Part shown: positions 42,857 to 51,804 of the stretch, one piece after another | Position numbering within the stretch: the first letter of the stretch is position 1 | Layout: each line of letters opens with the position of its first letter | Source: Mannheimia varigena | GTDB lineage: Bacteria > Pseudomonadota > Gammaproteobacteria > Enterobacterales > Pasteurellaceae | Length of the DNA: 64,000 nucleotides | Direction of reading: 5' to 3' | Assembly (NCBI RefSeq): GCF_013377235.1 | Contig: NZ_CP016226.1 | Coordinates: 682,001-746,000 of the forward strand | The notes under the pieces: model-generated | Seen by the model: the letters and a program-made list of their open reading frames with translations, nothing else | The model's database searches: none | What the model was told of the DNA's origin: nothing | Program-made: the position numbers and the translations under genes

Positions 42857-43269
42857 TGTCCGAAACCGTTATTGCCTTCGATTTCGGCACAAATAGCATT
42901 GGTTGTGCTGTTGGCCAAAGTATTACCGGCACAGCCCAAGGCTTGAGCTCATTTAAAGCCCGAGACGGTATTCCAAAATGGGAAGAAATTGGTAAACTGT
43001 TGCAAGAATGGAAGCCCGATATTTTAGTTGTCGGCTTGCCATTAAATATGGACGGAACAGAACAACCTTTAACCCAAAGAGCCAGAAAATTTGCCAACCG
43101 CTTAAACGGGCGTTTTAATTTGCCTGTTGAGTTACAGGATGAACGTTTAACTACTGTCGAAGCAAAAGCAGAAATTTTTTCTCGTGGTGGCTACAAAGCA
43201 TTAAAAAAGGATAAAGTGGATTCCATTTCCGCTTGTTTAATTTTAGAAAGTTGGTTTGAAAATCGGTAA
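42856..43269 (+). CDS. ruvX: RuvX/YqgF family Holliday-junction-resolvase-like protein
   Basis: 137 aa RNase H-fold protein. 'VIAFDFGTNSIGCAVGQ' holds the first catalytic aspartate, 'ILVVGLPLNMDGTEQ' and 'LQDERLTTVEA' the others. YqgF homologues act in 16S rRNA 5' processing; resolvase activity is suspected. Its ATG overlaps the yqgE stop by one base. Confidence 0.93.
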   Translation: MSETVIAFDFGTNSIGCAVGQSITGTAQGLSSFKARDGIPKWEEIGKLLQEWKPDILVVGLPLNMDGTEQPLTQRARKFANRLNGRFNLPVELQDERLTTVEAKAEIFSRGGYKALKKDKVDSISACLILESWFENR

Positions 43270-43314
43270 TTTACAAAAAATTGACTATTTTCGACCGCTT
43301 GTAAAAGGATATTT

Positions 43315-44370
43315 ATGATACTTTCATCTAGCCGCAGTTTAGTATCTATCGCTGCGATCATTATTATTTTAGCCGGTATTAAATTGTCTAGTGAGATTGT
43401 AATGCCATTTCTGCTCGCACTTTTCATTGCAATTATTTGCTCGCCAATGATTAATTTTATGACGAAGCGAAAAATTCCGCTATGGTTAGCAATTACACTC
43501 TTGCTGATAGTCATTTTGTTGGGTTTTACCTTTTTTGCAGGCATTATTAATAGCTCATTGCAAGAATTTACTAGCTCAATACCACAATATAAAACACAGC
43601 TCTCAACCCGTGTTAGTGTTCTGGTCGAATTTGCACAAAAATGGAATTTACCAATTAGTATTTCTCAAGATGAACTGATGAGTAAATTTGACCCAAGTTC
43701 AATTATGAATTTCGTCAGCTCACTATTGGTAGGCCTTTCTGGCACATTATCAAATATCTTTGTGGTTTTCTTAATCGTTATTTTTATGCTAATGGAAATG
43801 CCTGTCGCAAAATATAAACTGGCCCTAGCATTAAGTGAAGATGATGATTTACGCAACGAAAAAGAGTACATCAATCAAGTATTAGAAGGTGTGATAGGCT
43901 ATTTGGGCGTAAAAACTTTTGTTAGCCTACTTACAGGTATTTGTGTATGGATATTATTAACATCGTTAGATGTCCAATATGCGATTTTATGGGCAATGTT
44001 TAGTTTCTTACTTAACTATGTGCCAAATATCGGTTCAATTTTGGCAGGCATTCCTATTGTTATTCAGGCTCTCGTGCTAAATGGTTTTTCAATCGGGTTA
44101 GGAACATTAATTGGTATGGTTGCCATTAATATGGTGATCGGTAATGCTTTAGAGCCTCGTTTAATGGGTAAGAAATTGGGGCTTTCAACACTTGTCGTAT
44201 TTCTTTCACTTCTGTTCTGGGGCTGGCTGCTTGGGGCGGTGGGAATGCTACTCTCTGTACCTTTAACTATGGCGTGTAAAGTAGCATTAGAATCAAATAA
44301 AGAAACGAAAAAATATGCTGTACTGTTCAGCGATTTAGAAGAAGTGCCAAGAGGCAAAAAATATCACTAA
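43315..44370 (+). CDS. tqsA: AI-2E family transporter, TqsA-like
   Basis: 351 aa with about seven to eight membrane helices. Family features 'LALFIAIICSPMINFM', 'LNYVPNIGSILAGIPIVIQA' and 'GLSTLVVFLSLLFWGWLLGA' favour TqsA (YdgG) within the AI-2E exporter family. Whether it exports autoinducer-2 or another substrate (some members are Na+/H+ antiporters) is not shown. Followed by a strong terminator. Confidence 0.75.
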   Translation: MILSSSRSLVSIAAIIIILAGIKLSSEIVMPFLLALFIAIICSPMINFMTKRKIPLWLAITLLLIVILLGFTFFAGIINSSLQEFTSSIPQYKTQLSTRVSVLVEFAQKWNLPISISQDELMSKFDPSSIMNFVSSLLVGLSGTLSNIFVVFLIVIFMLMEMPVAKYKLALALSEDDDLRNEKEYINQVLEGVIGYLGVKTFVSLLTGICVWILLTSLDVQYAILWAMFSFLLNYVPNIGSILAGIPIVIQALVLNGFSIGLGTLIGMVAINMVIGNALEPRLMGKKLGLSTLVVFLSLLFWGWLLGAVGMLLSVPLTMACKVALESNKETKKYAVLFSDLEEVPRGKKYH

Positions 44371-44375
44371 ATAAC

Positions 44376-44403
44376 TTGACGAGCGAAAAAGAGTTGCTAG
44401 AAT
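44376..44403 (+). promoter_or_regulatory. Sigma-70-like promoter of the riboswitch-alsT transcript
   Basis: TTGACG (44376-44381), 16-nt spacer, TAGAAT (44398-44403). It lies inside the tqsA terminator hairpin and about 45-50 nt before the first glycine aptamer. Confidence 0.55.
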
Positions 44404-44420
44404 TTGGCAACTCTTTTTTA
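44386..44420 (+). terminator. Terminator of tqsA
   Basis: Stem AAAAAGAGTTGC / GCAACTCTTTTT with an 8-9-nt loop and a T-run. Overlaps the promoter at 44376-44403. Confidence 0.8.
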
Positions 44421-44446
44421 TTTCACAAACTGAAATAAATCAGATT

Positions 44447-44632
44447 GTTCGGATGAAGGTAGCTGGAGAGAAATGAATTAACATTTCACCGACGAGGTAA
44501 ACTCTTTCAGGTGCGACTATGTTGCGAGGACTGTTACTGGACGAACCCTTGGAGAGAGCTGATGAAAAATCAGCCGCCGAAGGCGAAAATGCAGCAATGT
44601 GTGAAACGCTCAGGCAAAAGGACAGGGGAGAA
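44447..44632 (+). ncRNA. Tandem glycine riboswitch
   Basis: Two gcvT-type aptamers in series. Aptamer 1 (about 44447-44541) has GGAGAG, CACCGACGAGGTAAAC, TTTCAGGT and GAGGACTG. Aptamer 2 (about 44546-44630) has GGAGAG, CGCCGAAGGCGAAA, ACGCTCAGGCAAAAGGACAG. The conserved core and short linker are standard for cooperative glycine sensing. It precedes alsT, so glycine probably controls its own or alanine uptake. Confidence 0.93.
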
Positions 44633-44644
44633 AAGTTATATAAT

Positions 44645-44702
44645 ACAAGCGGTTGTTTTTTGCTGATTTTTTGCAAAAAATTTCCGTTTTTTAACCGCTT
44701 GT
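44645..44702 (+). terminator. Inverted uptake-sequence pair between riboswitch and alsT
   Basis: ACAAGCGGTT (44645-44654) and AACCGCTTGT (44693-44702), two full uptake signals, form a 10-bp stem directly after the second aptamer. It is a candidate expression platform for the riboswitch, although no clean T-run follows (TTCTAG). Confidence 0.5.
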
Positions 44703-44752
44703 TCTAGCATTCCTTTTCTTTCCTTGTAAGCAATTTTTACGAGGAACACTTA

Positions 44753-46120
44753 ATGTCAATTGACACCATTCTTAATCAAATCAACAGTTTTATTTGGGGT
44801 CCACCGCTTCTGATTTTAATTTCAGGCGTAGGGATTTATCTGACTCTTGCCTTAAAAGGCATTCAATTAAGCCAGCTTGGGCGAGCGTTCGTTTATATGT
44901 TCAAACCTGAAAAAGGAAAAGGACAATCAGGAGACATCTCCGCTTTTGCCGCCCTTGCTACTGCCCTTGCAGCGACTATCGGTACAGGGAATATTGTTGG
45001 CGTTGCTACCGCAATTCATTCAGGCGGCCCGGGTGCATTATTTTGGATGTGGCTCATCGCCCTATTTGGTATGGCAACTAAATACGCCGAAGGCTTGCTT
45101 GCGATTAAATATCGTACTAAAGATAAAGCAGGCTTTATTGCCGGCGGACCGATGTACTATATCGAATTAGGTATGGGGAAAAAATGGCGTTGGCTCGCTA
45201 AAGCCTTTGCTTTTTTTGGGGTATTAGTGGCGTTACTCGGTATTGGAACTTTCCCACAAGTAAATGGGATTACACACGCCTTAGAAAGTACCTTCGATGT
45301 ACCAATTCTCTTTAGTGCTATTATTTTAACGCTGATTGTTACGGCAATTATTCTTGGCGGTGTAAAACGTATTTCTAAAATAGCAACCATTGTTGTGCCA
45401 TTTATGGCTATCGCTTATGTTGTTGCTTCACTTTGTGTAATTATTCTCAACGCCGAAAAAGTACCACAAGCTATCGTTACTATTGTTCACGCCGCCTTTA
45501 ATCCGCAAGCGGCATTAGGCGGTGCATTTGGTTTTACTGTAATGCAAGCCATTCAGCTTGGTGTAGCACGCGGTATTTTCTCGAATGAATCAGGCTTAGG
45601 CTCAGCCCCGATTGCTGCAGCCGCAGCCCAAACCAAAGAACCGGTGAGACAGGGATTAATTTCAATGACAGGCACGTTTTTAGATACCATTATTGTCTGC
45701 ACAATGACAGGTCTGGTTATTGTCATTTCAGGTGCTTGGACAGGCGATATTAAAGGTGCAGCTCTCACTACAACTGCCTTTACTCAAGGCTTAGACAGCT
45801 CATTTGGTGCGATTATTGTAACGGTTGGCTTAGTTTTCTTCGCATTCACCACTATTTTAGGCTGGTGCTATTATGGTGAACGTTGTTTTGTCTATTTAAC
45901 ACGTGGGCGAACCCAATATATCAAGCTCTATCGCATTTTATTTATTGCGTTAATTGCCGCCGCCCCGTTTTTACAACTCGATACCATCTGGACAATCGCC
46001 GATATTGTAAACGGTTTAATGGCATTCCCTAACTTAATTGCACTTATCGCACTACGTAAAGTCATTATTGGAGAAACAAAGGATTTCTTTCATCGTCTTA
46101 AAAAAGACAAAATACTATAA
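44753..46120 (+). CDS. alsT: Alanine/glycine:cation symporter family protein AlsT
   Basis: 455 aa AGCS family transporter with about ten to eleven membrane helices. Signature 'ALAATIGTGNIVGVATAI', 'GPGALFWMWLIALFGMATKY', 'GVARGIFSNESGLGSAPIAA'. Cotransports alanine or glycine with Na+ or H+. The glycine riboswitch ahead of it argues for glycine as a relevant substrate. Confidence 0.92.
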   Translation: MSIDTILNQINSFIWGPPLLILISGVGIYLTLALKGIQLSQLGRAFVYMFKPEKGKGQSGDISAFAALATALAATIGTGNIVGVATAIHSGGPGALFWMWLIALFGMATKYAEGLLAIKYRTKDKAGFIAGGPMYYIELGMGKKWRWLAKAFAFFGVLVALLGIGTFPQVNGITHALESTFDVPILFSAIILTLIVTAIILGGVKRISKIATIVVPFMAIAYVVASLCVIILNAEKVPQAIVTIVHAAFNPQAALGGAFGFTVMQAIQLGVARGIFSNESGLGSAPIAAAAAQTKEPVRQGLISMTGTFLDTIIVCTMTGLVIVISGAWTGDIKGAALTTTAFTQGLDSSFGAIIVTVGLVFFAFTTILGWCYYGERCFVYLTRGRTQYIKLYRILFIALIAAAPFLQLDTIWTIADIVNGLMAFPNLIALIALRKVIIGETKDFFHRLKKDKIL

Positions 46121-46130
46121 ATATGGATAA

Positions 46131-46163
46131 AATATAGGGCATTAACACCGCCCTATATTTTTT
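46131..46163 (+). terminator. Terminator of alsT
   Basis: Ten-bp stem AATATAGGGC / GCCCTATATT, then TTTTTG. The next gene begins within 5 nt. Confidence 0.85.
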
Positions 46164-46167
46164 GTTT

Positions 46168-46836
46168 ATGAAATTTCTTTATTCTATTATTTTTTACCTC
46201 TTATTCTCTACCGCCTATACGGCAGAGCGACAACTGCAGTGTAAAGTAGTCAGTATTAGCGATGGTGATACCCTAACCTGTTTGCTTAATAAAGCTCAAA
46301 TAAAAGTTCGGCTACAGTATATTGATGCACCAGAACAAGCGCAAGCTTACGGAAGTAAAGCCAAACAAACTTTAGCTAACTTTATTTTCAGTAAGAATGT
46401 AACCTTAACAGTTTACGGTTATGACCGCTATCAACGAATGTTGGCAGTTGTTTATTACAATAATGAAAATATCAACTTAAAATTGGTAGAATCTGGAATG
46501 GCTTGGGCATACACTACTAAAAAAGAGTACAACAATGCCCAACAGCAAGCCCAATCGAGAAAAATCGGACTATGGCAAGATTACTCACCAGTTAATCCAT
46601 CAGAATGGCGAAAAATACATAATCAACTGCCTCAACAAGCGGTTAAAAAAGCTAAGAATTTTGCAAATGCCTCCTCAATTGTCAACTGCCAAACCAAACT
46701 CAGTTGTAACAAAATTGGGGACTTTGAACTAGCTAAACTCTACTTTCAGCAATGCGGTTGGAAAGAACTAGATGGTAATAATGACAGCATTCCCTGTAAT
46801 AAACTCTACCGAAAACAGAATCTCAATCACAGATAA
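46168..46836 (+). CDS. Secreted thermonuclease-family nuclease with excalibur-like tail
   Basis: 222 aa from ATG 46168 (a TTG at 46162 is the alternative). Signal peptide (~18 aa), a staphylococcal-nuclease domain ('VSISDGDTLTCLL', 'KVRLQYIDAPEQAQAYG', 'VYGYDRYQRMLAVVY', 'GMAWAYTTKKEY'), then a C-terminal Cys-rich excalibur-like motif 'CGWKELDGNNDSIPC'. Acts on DNA or RNA outside the cytoplasm. There is no clear RBS; the gene starts at the edge of the alsT terminator. Confidence 0.83.
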   Translation: MKFLYSIIFYLLFSTAYTAERQLQCKVVSISDGDTLTCLLNKAQIKVRLQYIDAPEQAQAYGSKAKQTLANFIFSKNVTLTVYGYDRYQRMLAVVYYNNENINLKLVESGMAWAYTTKKEYNNAQQQAQSRKIGLWQDYSPVNPSEWRKIHNQLPQQAVKKAKNFANASSIVNCQTKLSCNKIGDFELAKLYFQQCGWKELDGNNDSIPCNKLYRKQNLNHR

Positions 46837-46843
46837 TATCAAA

Positions 46844-46904
46844 AACACCTAAAGAAAAAGACTGAATCTGCTAATAGCAGAAACAGTCTTTTTCTTTAGG
46901 TGTT
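46844..46904. terminator. Long bidirectional terminator between the nuclease and ompW
   Basis: A perfect 21-bp stem (46844-46864 with 46884-46904; AACACCTAAAGAAAAAGACT...) with an inner TCTGC/GCAGA hairpin. Shared by two convergent genes; the stem contains A/T tracts on both sides. Confidence 0.85.
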
Positions 46905-46938
46905 CTTGAGACTTATACCATTCTAAGTGATATATGCA

Positions 46939-47586
46939 TTAGAATTTCACACCAAAACCTGCGAATAATACAACAGGGTCAAGTTTCACTTTTACTTCGT
47001 GATCTAACCCTAACGCTTTAAATTTCGCTGTGGTTTTAATACGTGTGTACCACGCTGCTGCGTTGAAGTAGATGTTGTCAGTTAATTTCACATCTACCCC
47101 TAAGTTAGCTACAGGTGCGAAAGAGTGTTTTTTCACATTTAAATTAGTAACTGCTGCGTGAACTGATTTAGCGTGGTAGAAGCGAGTATAGTTAATACCT
47201 GCACCAACGTAAGGTTTTACTTTTGCCATTGGCTCAAAGAAATAGTATTGAGCATAAAGGCTTGGCGGTAATTGTTTTAAGCTCACTACTCTGCCTAAAT
47301 CTAAGTTTAACGCAGGCACTTTACCGTTAATTTTGTGAGAAAACGGCGTTGCACCTAATAATTCAATACCGACATTGTCCGCTAACATATAAGTTGCGGT
47401 TAAACCAAGTTGAGTATTATTTTTTACTTTTAAATCAATCTTAACCGGCGTAACGGTGTTAGACTCTGAATTTGCTTGCACGTGTACCGCACCAAAACGA
47501 AACATTGTATCGCCTGCTTGGTGTGCCATTACTGAACCTGCTAATAAAGTGCTACCTAAAAGAATTGCTAAAGTTGTTTTTTTCAT
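46939..47586 (-). CDS. ompW: Outer-membrane protein OmpW
   Basis: 215 aa, signal peptide (to ~21, SVMAHQ) and eight-stranded barrel. 'HQAGDTMFRFGAVHVQAN', 'ATYMLADNVGIELLGATPFS', 'LGVDVKLTDNIYFNAAAWY' and the C-terminal 'LFAGFGVKF' ending in Phe are OmpW features. May admit small hydrophobic molecules. Confidence 0.93.
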   Translation of the reverse strand: MKKTTLAILLGSTLLAGSVMAHQAGDTMFRFGAVHVQANSESNTVTPVKIDLKVKNNTQLGLTATYMLADNVGIELLGATPFSHKINGKVPALNLDLGRVVSLKQLPPSLYAQYYFFEPMAKVKPYVGAGINYTRFYHAKSVHAAVTNLNVKKHSFAPVANLGVDVKLTDNIYFNAAAWYTRIKTTAKFKALGLDHEVKVKLDPVVLFAGFGVKF

Positions 47587-47748
47587 TTTAATTTCCTCAA
47601 AAATAATCAGATTACCTATAACGAGGTAAACTTTAGAGAAGTGTAAATGAAGTGAAATAAAAATGAATTGATATTTATCAAATTTTTAACATTAAACTAC
47701 CCATAGCGAGTTATTTCATTTATTTTTGTGATCTTTTTCACATTTTTA

Positions 47749-47776
47749 CTTGAAAAGTGCTTGACAAACACTATTT
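47749..47776 (+). promoter_or_regulatory. Sigma-32-like promoter of clpB
   Basis: CTTGAA (47749-47754), 14-nt spacer, CACTATTT (47769-47776). Close to the heat-shock consensus, about 75 nt before the clpB ATG. Confidence 0.6.
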
Positions 47777-47851
47777 ATAACATCGTTAAAGGTTAAGCCG
47801 TTTATACACCGCTTAATTCATTATTAAAAATAAATAGATTCTGGAGTAAAT

Positions 47852-50419
47852 ATGAATTTTGAGAAGATGACCACAAAACTGCAAGAAGCGTTGGCAGAGT
47901 CCCAATCGCTTGCGGTTGGAAAAGATAACCCTTATATCGAACCTGCCCATTTACTATATGCGTTAGTGAAACAAGATGGCGGTTCTGTTGCCCCACTCTT
48001 TACAGCATTAAATATCAATGTGCAGACCTTGATTAGCGAATTGCAAGCCATTTTAGACCGCTTGCCGCAAGTGCAAGGTGGAAACACACAGGTTTCACAA
48101 CAATTAGTGAGATTGTTAAATCAATCAGACAAGTTGGCACAGCAATTTGGCGATAGCTTTATTTCCTCTGAATTGTTTGTGTTGGCAAGCATTGAGGATA
48201 ATGGCGATTTAGGAAAATTATGGAAAAAATTTGGCTTGAGCAAAGAAAAAGTCACCCAAGCAATTAGCCAAATTCGAGGAGGAGAAAACGTGAATAATCA
48301 AAATGCGGAAGAAACCCGCCAAGCATTGAAAAAATATACGATTGATTTAACCGAGCGAGCCAAATCTGGTAAGTTAGATCCGGTTATCGGGCGTGATGAA
48401 GAAATCCGTCGTGCCGTACAAGTGTTACAACGCCGTACAAAAAATAACCCCGTGCTTATCGGTGAACCGGGCGTAGGTAAAACAGCAATTGTAGAGGGAT
48501 TGGCTCAACGCATTGTCAATGGCGAAGTGCCGGAAGGTTTGAAAAACAAACGTGTACTTTCTCTTGATATGGGCGCATTAATTGCCGGGGCAAAATATCG
48601 TGGCGAATTTGAAGAGCGTTTAAAAGCCGTTTTAAACGAACTTGCCAAAGAAGAAGGACAAGTGATCCTCTTTATTGATGAAATTCACACAATGGTGGGA
48701 GCAGGTAAAACCGACGGGGCAATGGATGCTGGTAACTTGCTCAAACCAAGCCTTGCTCGAGGCGAATTACACTGCGTTGGGGCAACTACTCTTGATGAAT
48801 ATCGTCAATACATTGAGAAAGATGCCGCCCTTGAACGCCGTTTCCAAAAAGTGTTAGTTGATGAACCGACGGTGGAAGATACCATTGCAATTTTGCGTGG
48901 TTTGAAAGAGCGTTATGAAATCCATCATCACGTGCAAATTACAGACCCAGCCATTGTGGCAGCTGCAACACTTTCGCACCGTTATGTATCTGACCGCCAA
49001 TTACCAGATAAAGCGATTGACTTGATTGATGAAGCAGCTTCAAGTCTGCGTATGGAAATTGATTCCAAACCGGAGCCGTTGGATAAATTAGAACGCCGTA
49101 TTATTCAGCTCAAATTGGAACGCCAAGCGTTACAAAAAGAGGAAGATGAAGCCAGCCGTCAACGTTTAGCGAAATTAGACGAAGAAATGGCAGCCAAAGA
49201 GCGTGAATATTCGGAGCTGGAAGAAATTTGGAAAGCGGAAAAGTCCACCTTGCTTGGCACGCAACACATTAAAGAAGAGTTGGAAAACGCTCGCATTGCG
49301 ATGGATCAAGCTCGCCGTGAGAACAACTTTGAGAAAATGTCTGAGTTGCAATATGGCGTGATTCCAAACTTAGAAAAGCAGTTACAAGCGGTCGAAAATG
49401 GCGAAAAAAATGCAGAAACGCAATTACTTCGCACTAAAGTAACCGAAGAAGAAATTGCCGAAGTGCTTTCAAAAGCGACTGGCATTCCTGTTTCTAAGAT
49501 GATGGAAGGCGAGAAGGAAAAACTCCTTCGTATGGAAGAGGTATTGCACGCTCGTGTTATCGGGCAAAATGAAGCGGTTGATGCGGTGGCAAATGCGATT
49601 CGCCGTAGCCGTGCAGGGCTTTCTGATCCGAATAAACCGATTGGTTCGTTCTTATTTTTAGGCCCGACCGGCGTGGGTAAAACGGAATTAAGCAAAACAT
49701 TAGCCCACTTCTTGTTTGATGACCCTGATGCAATGGTGCGTATTGATATGTCTGAGTTTATGGAAAAACACAGCGTATCTCGCTTAGTAGGAGCACCTCC
49801 GGGCTATGTGGGCTATGAAGAAGGTGGTTACTTAACCGAAGCGGTTCGCCGTCGTCCATACTCTGTAGTTCTACTTGACGAAGTGGAGAAAGCCCACCCT
49901 GATGTGTTTAACATTTTACTGCAAGTGCTAGATGACGGGCGTTTAACCGATGGTCAAGGCAGAACCGTGGATTTCCGTAATACCGTTGTGATTATGACAT
50001 CAAACTTAGGCTCGCACCTCATTCAAGAGAATGCACATAAAGGCTATGATGCGGTTAAAGAGATGGTAATGGAAGTTGTTGGACACCATTTCCGCCCTGA
50101 ATTTATTAACCGTATTGATGAAACAGTAATGTTCCACTCGTTAGGAAAAGAGCATATCCGCTCGATTGCGAAAATTCAGCTACAACGCTTAATTACTCGC
50201 TTAGCAGAACGTGGTTATAGCCTAATCGTAACCGATGCAGCTTTAGATCATATCGGCAATGCAGGCTTTGACCCATTATTTGGAGCAAGACCACTTAAAC
50301 GTGCAATTCAACAAGAGCTTGAAAATCCACTTGCTCAACAGATTTTAAGCGGTAAATTATTACCAAATAAACCTGTAACGGTGGATTACCAAGACGGGCG
50401 AATTGTGGCAACTCAGTAA
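47852..50419 (+). CDS. clpB: ATP-dependent disaggregase ClpB
   Basis: 855 aa Hsp100. Clp-N repeats (1-145), AAA1 with GEPGVGKT (~206-213) and 'VILFIDEIHTMVGAG', coiled-coil middle domain (~410-525), AAA2 with GPTGVGKT (~608-615) and 'VVLLDEVEKAHPDV'. Works with DnaK to rescue aggregates. Length matches E. coli (857 aa). No ClpP-binding loop, as expected. Confidence 0.97.
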   Translation: MNFEKMTTKLQEALAESQSLAVGKDNPYIEPAHLLYALVKQDGGSVAPLFTALNINVQTLISELQAILDRLPQVQGGNTQVSQQLVRLLNQSDKLAQQFGDSFISSELFVLASIEDNGDLGKLWKKFGLSKEKVTQAISQIRGGENVNNQNAEETRQALKKYTIDLTERAKSGKLDPVIGRDEEIRRAVQVLQRRTKNNPVLIGEPGVGKTAIVEGLAQRIVNGEVPEGLKNKRVLSLDMGALIAGAKYRGEFEERLKAVLNELAKEEGQVILFIDEIHTMVGAGKTDGAMDAGNLLKPSLARGELHCVGATTLDEYRQYIEKDAALERRFQKVLVDEPTVEDTIAILRGLKERYEIHHHVQITDPAIVAAATLSHRYVSDRQLPDKAIDLIDEAASSLRMEIDSKPEPLDKLERRIIQLKLERQALQKEEDEASRQRLAKLDEEMAAKEREYSELEEIWKAEKSTLLGTQHIKEELENARIAMDQARRENNFEKMSELQYGVIPNLEKQLQAVENGEKNAETQLLRTKVTEEEIAEVLSKATGIPVSKMMEGEKEKLLRMEEVLHARVIGQNEAVDAVANAIRRSRAGLSDPNKPIGSFLFLGPTGVGKTELSKTLAHFLFDDPDAMVRIDMSEFMEKHSVSRLVGAPPGYVGYEEGGYLTEAVRRRPYSVVLLDEVEKAHPDVFNILLQVLDDGRLTDGQGRTVDFRNTVVIMTSNLGSHLIQENAHKGYDAVKEMVMEVVGHHFRPEFINRIDETVMFHSLGKEHIRSIAKIQLQRLITRLAERGYSLIVTDAALDHIGNAGFDPLFGARPLKRAIQQELENPLAQQILSGKLLPNKPVTVDYQDGRIVATQ

Positions 50420-50495
50420 TAGCGTTAACAAGCGGTTAAAAATTGCAAAAAATTGGCAAAATATAACCGCTTGCATAGTAAAAATTTTCATATTG

Positions 50496-50533
50496 CCCTT
50501 CATTAATTTTCATAAGCTAATGAAGGGTTTTTT
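50496..50533 (+). terminator. Terminator of clpB
   Basis: Stem CCCTTCATTA / TAATGAAGGG followed by TTTTTTATT. An additional uptake-signal pair (50429-50473) lies between it and the clpB stop. Confidence 0.85.
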
Positions 50534-50593
50534 ATTACTATTTTTGCTATGATTAATGGTGTTTATAACCAATACAATTACAAGGAGTGATTT

Positions 50594-51736
50594 ATGAGCC
50601 AATTATTTCCAGAAGCAACTGTTCGTACTCAAGCCCCTTATCGCAATGATATTGTGGGAAGTTTTTTGCGTACTGATGTGTTGAAGCAAGCAAGAGAAGA
50701 TTTCAATCAGCAAAAAATCAGCCGTGAGGAGCTTAGAGAAGTTACTCGCCAAGAAGTTAAAAAGCTAGTTGAATTGCAAAAACAGCACGGTGTAAAAGCG
50801 GTTTCTGACGGTGAATTCAGCCGTACTTGGTGGCATTTGGATTTCTTAGCTGAACTTGAAGGTATGGATTGGCAGGAAACCGAAGTCTTTAATGTAAATT
50901 TCACAGGTCATAAGCCAAAAGGCCAAACCGTAAAAATCGTAGGCGATATCGATTTCTCTGACAATCACTCTTTTATTGATGCTTACCGTATTTTAAAAGA
51001 AGCTGCCGGCGATTATCCAACTAAATTCACTATTCCAGCACCAACAATGCTACATCTTGTTTGCTGTATTCGTGATGAAAATTATCAGCCTCTCCCACAA
51101 TATCAAGATGAGCAAAAACTCTATGATGATATTGCTAATGCTTACATCAAAGCAATGCATAAATTCTATGAAATGGGGTTGCGCAATCTACAATTAGACG
51201 ATACAAGCTGGGGGCAGCTCTGTGCAGAAAACAAACGTAAAGAGTTTGAAGAAAGAGGTATTAATTTAACTCAACTTGCTGAAAACTACGTAGCATTATT
51301 AAACCGTATTGTTGATGCAAAACCGGCAGATATGTCTATTACAATGCACATTTGTCGTGGTAACTTCCGTTCTTCTTGGTTCTCGGAAGGTGGCTATGGT
51401 CCTGTTGCTGAAACATTATTCGGTAAGTGTCGTATTGATGGCTTCTTCTTAGAATATGATACCGAGCGTGCAGGCACGTTCGAGCCGTTACGTCATATTA
51501 AAGATCAGCAAGTAGTGTTAGGTTTAATTACCTCGAAATTTGGTGATTTGGAAGATAAAAATACGATCATCGAGCGTATTAAAGAAGCCGCTCAAATTGT
51601 ATCGATTAACCAGTTATGTTTATCACCACAATGTGGTTTTGCATCAACCGAAGAAGGTAATATCTTAACTGAAGCGGCACAATGGGCAAAATTAAACTTA
51701 ATTAAAGAAATTGCGGAAGAAGTTTGGGGGAAATAA
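50594..51736 (+). CDS. MetE C-terminal-like (cobalamin-independent methionine synthase II family) protein
   Basis: 380 aa, half the size of MetE, with only the catalytic barrel domain. Zinc-ligand segments are visible as 'MHICRGNFRSSWFSEGGY' and 'CLSPQCGFAS'; 'GEFSRTWWHLDFL' is typical of the YxjG/YxjH group. Probably a methyltransferase moving a methyl group to homocysteine from an unknown donor. RBS AAGGAG precedes the ATG. Not enough to call it MetE. Confidence 0.85.
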   Translation: MSQLFPEATVRTQAPYRNDIVGSFLRTDVLKQAREDFNQQKISREELREVTRQEVKKLVELQKQHGVKAVSDGEFSRTWWHLDFLAELEGMDWQETEVFNVNFTGHKPKGQTVKIVGDIDFSDNHSFIDAYRILKEAAGDYPTKFTIPAPTMLHLVCCIRDENYQPLPQYQDEQKLYDDIANAYIKAMHKFYEMGLRNLQLDDTSWGQLCAENKRKEFEERGINLTQLAENYVALLNRIVDAKPADMSITMHICRGNFRSSWFSEGGYGPVAETLFGKCRIDGFFLEYDTERAGTFEPLRHIKDQQVVLGLITSKFGDLEDKNTIIERIKEAAQIVSINQLCLSPQCGFASTEEGNILTEAAQWAKLNLIKEIAEEVWGK

Positions 51737-51761
51737 CCTTTTCCATTCAAAATCAAAAAAT

Positions 51762-51789
51762 ACAAAGCGAGCCATTATGCTCGCTTTGT
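51762..51789. terminator. Bidirectional terminator between MetE-like and DASS genes
   Basis: Eleven-bp stem ACAAAGCGAGC / GCTCGCTTTGT with CATTAT loop between two convergent genes. Confidence 0.8.
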
Positions 51790-51804
51790 TATATTTGGGA
51801 ATAC

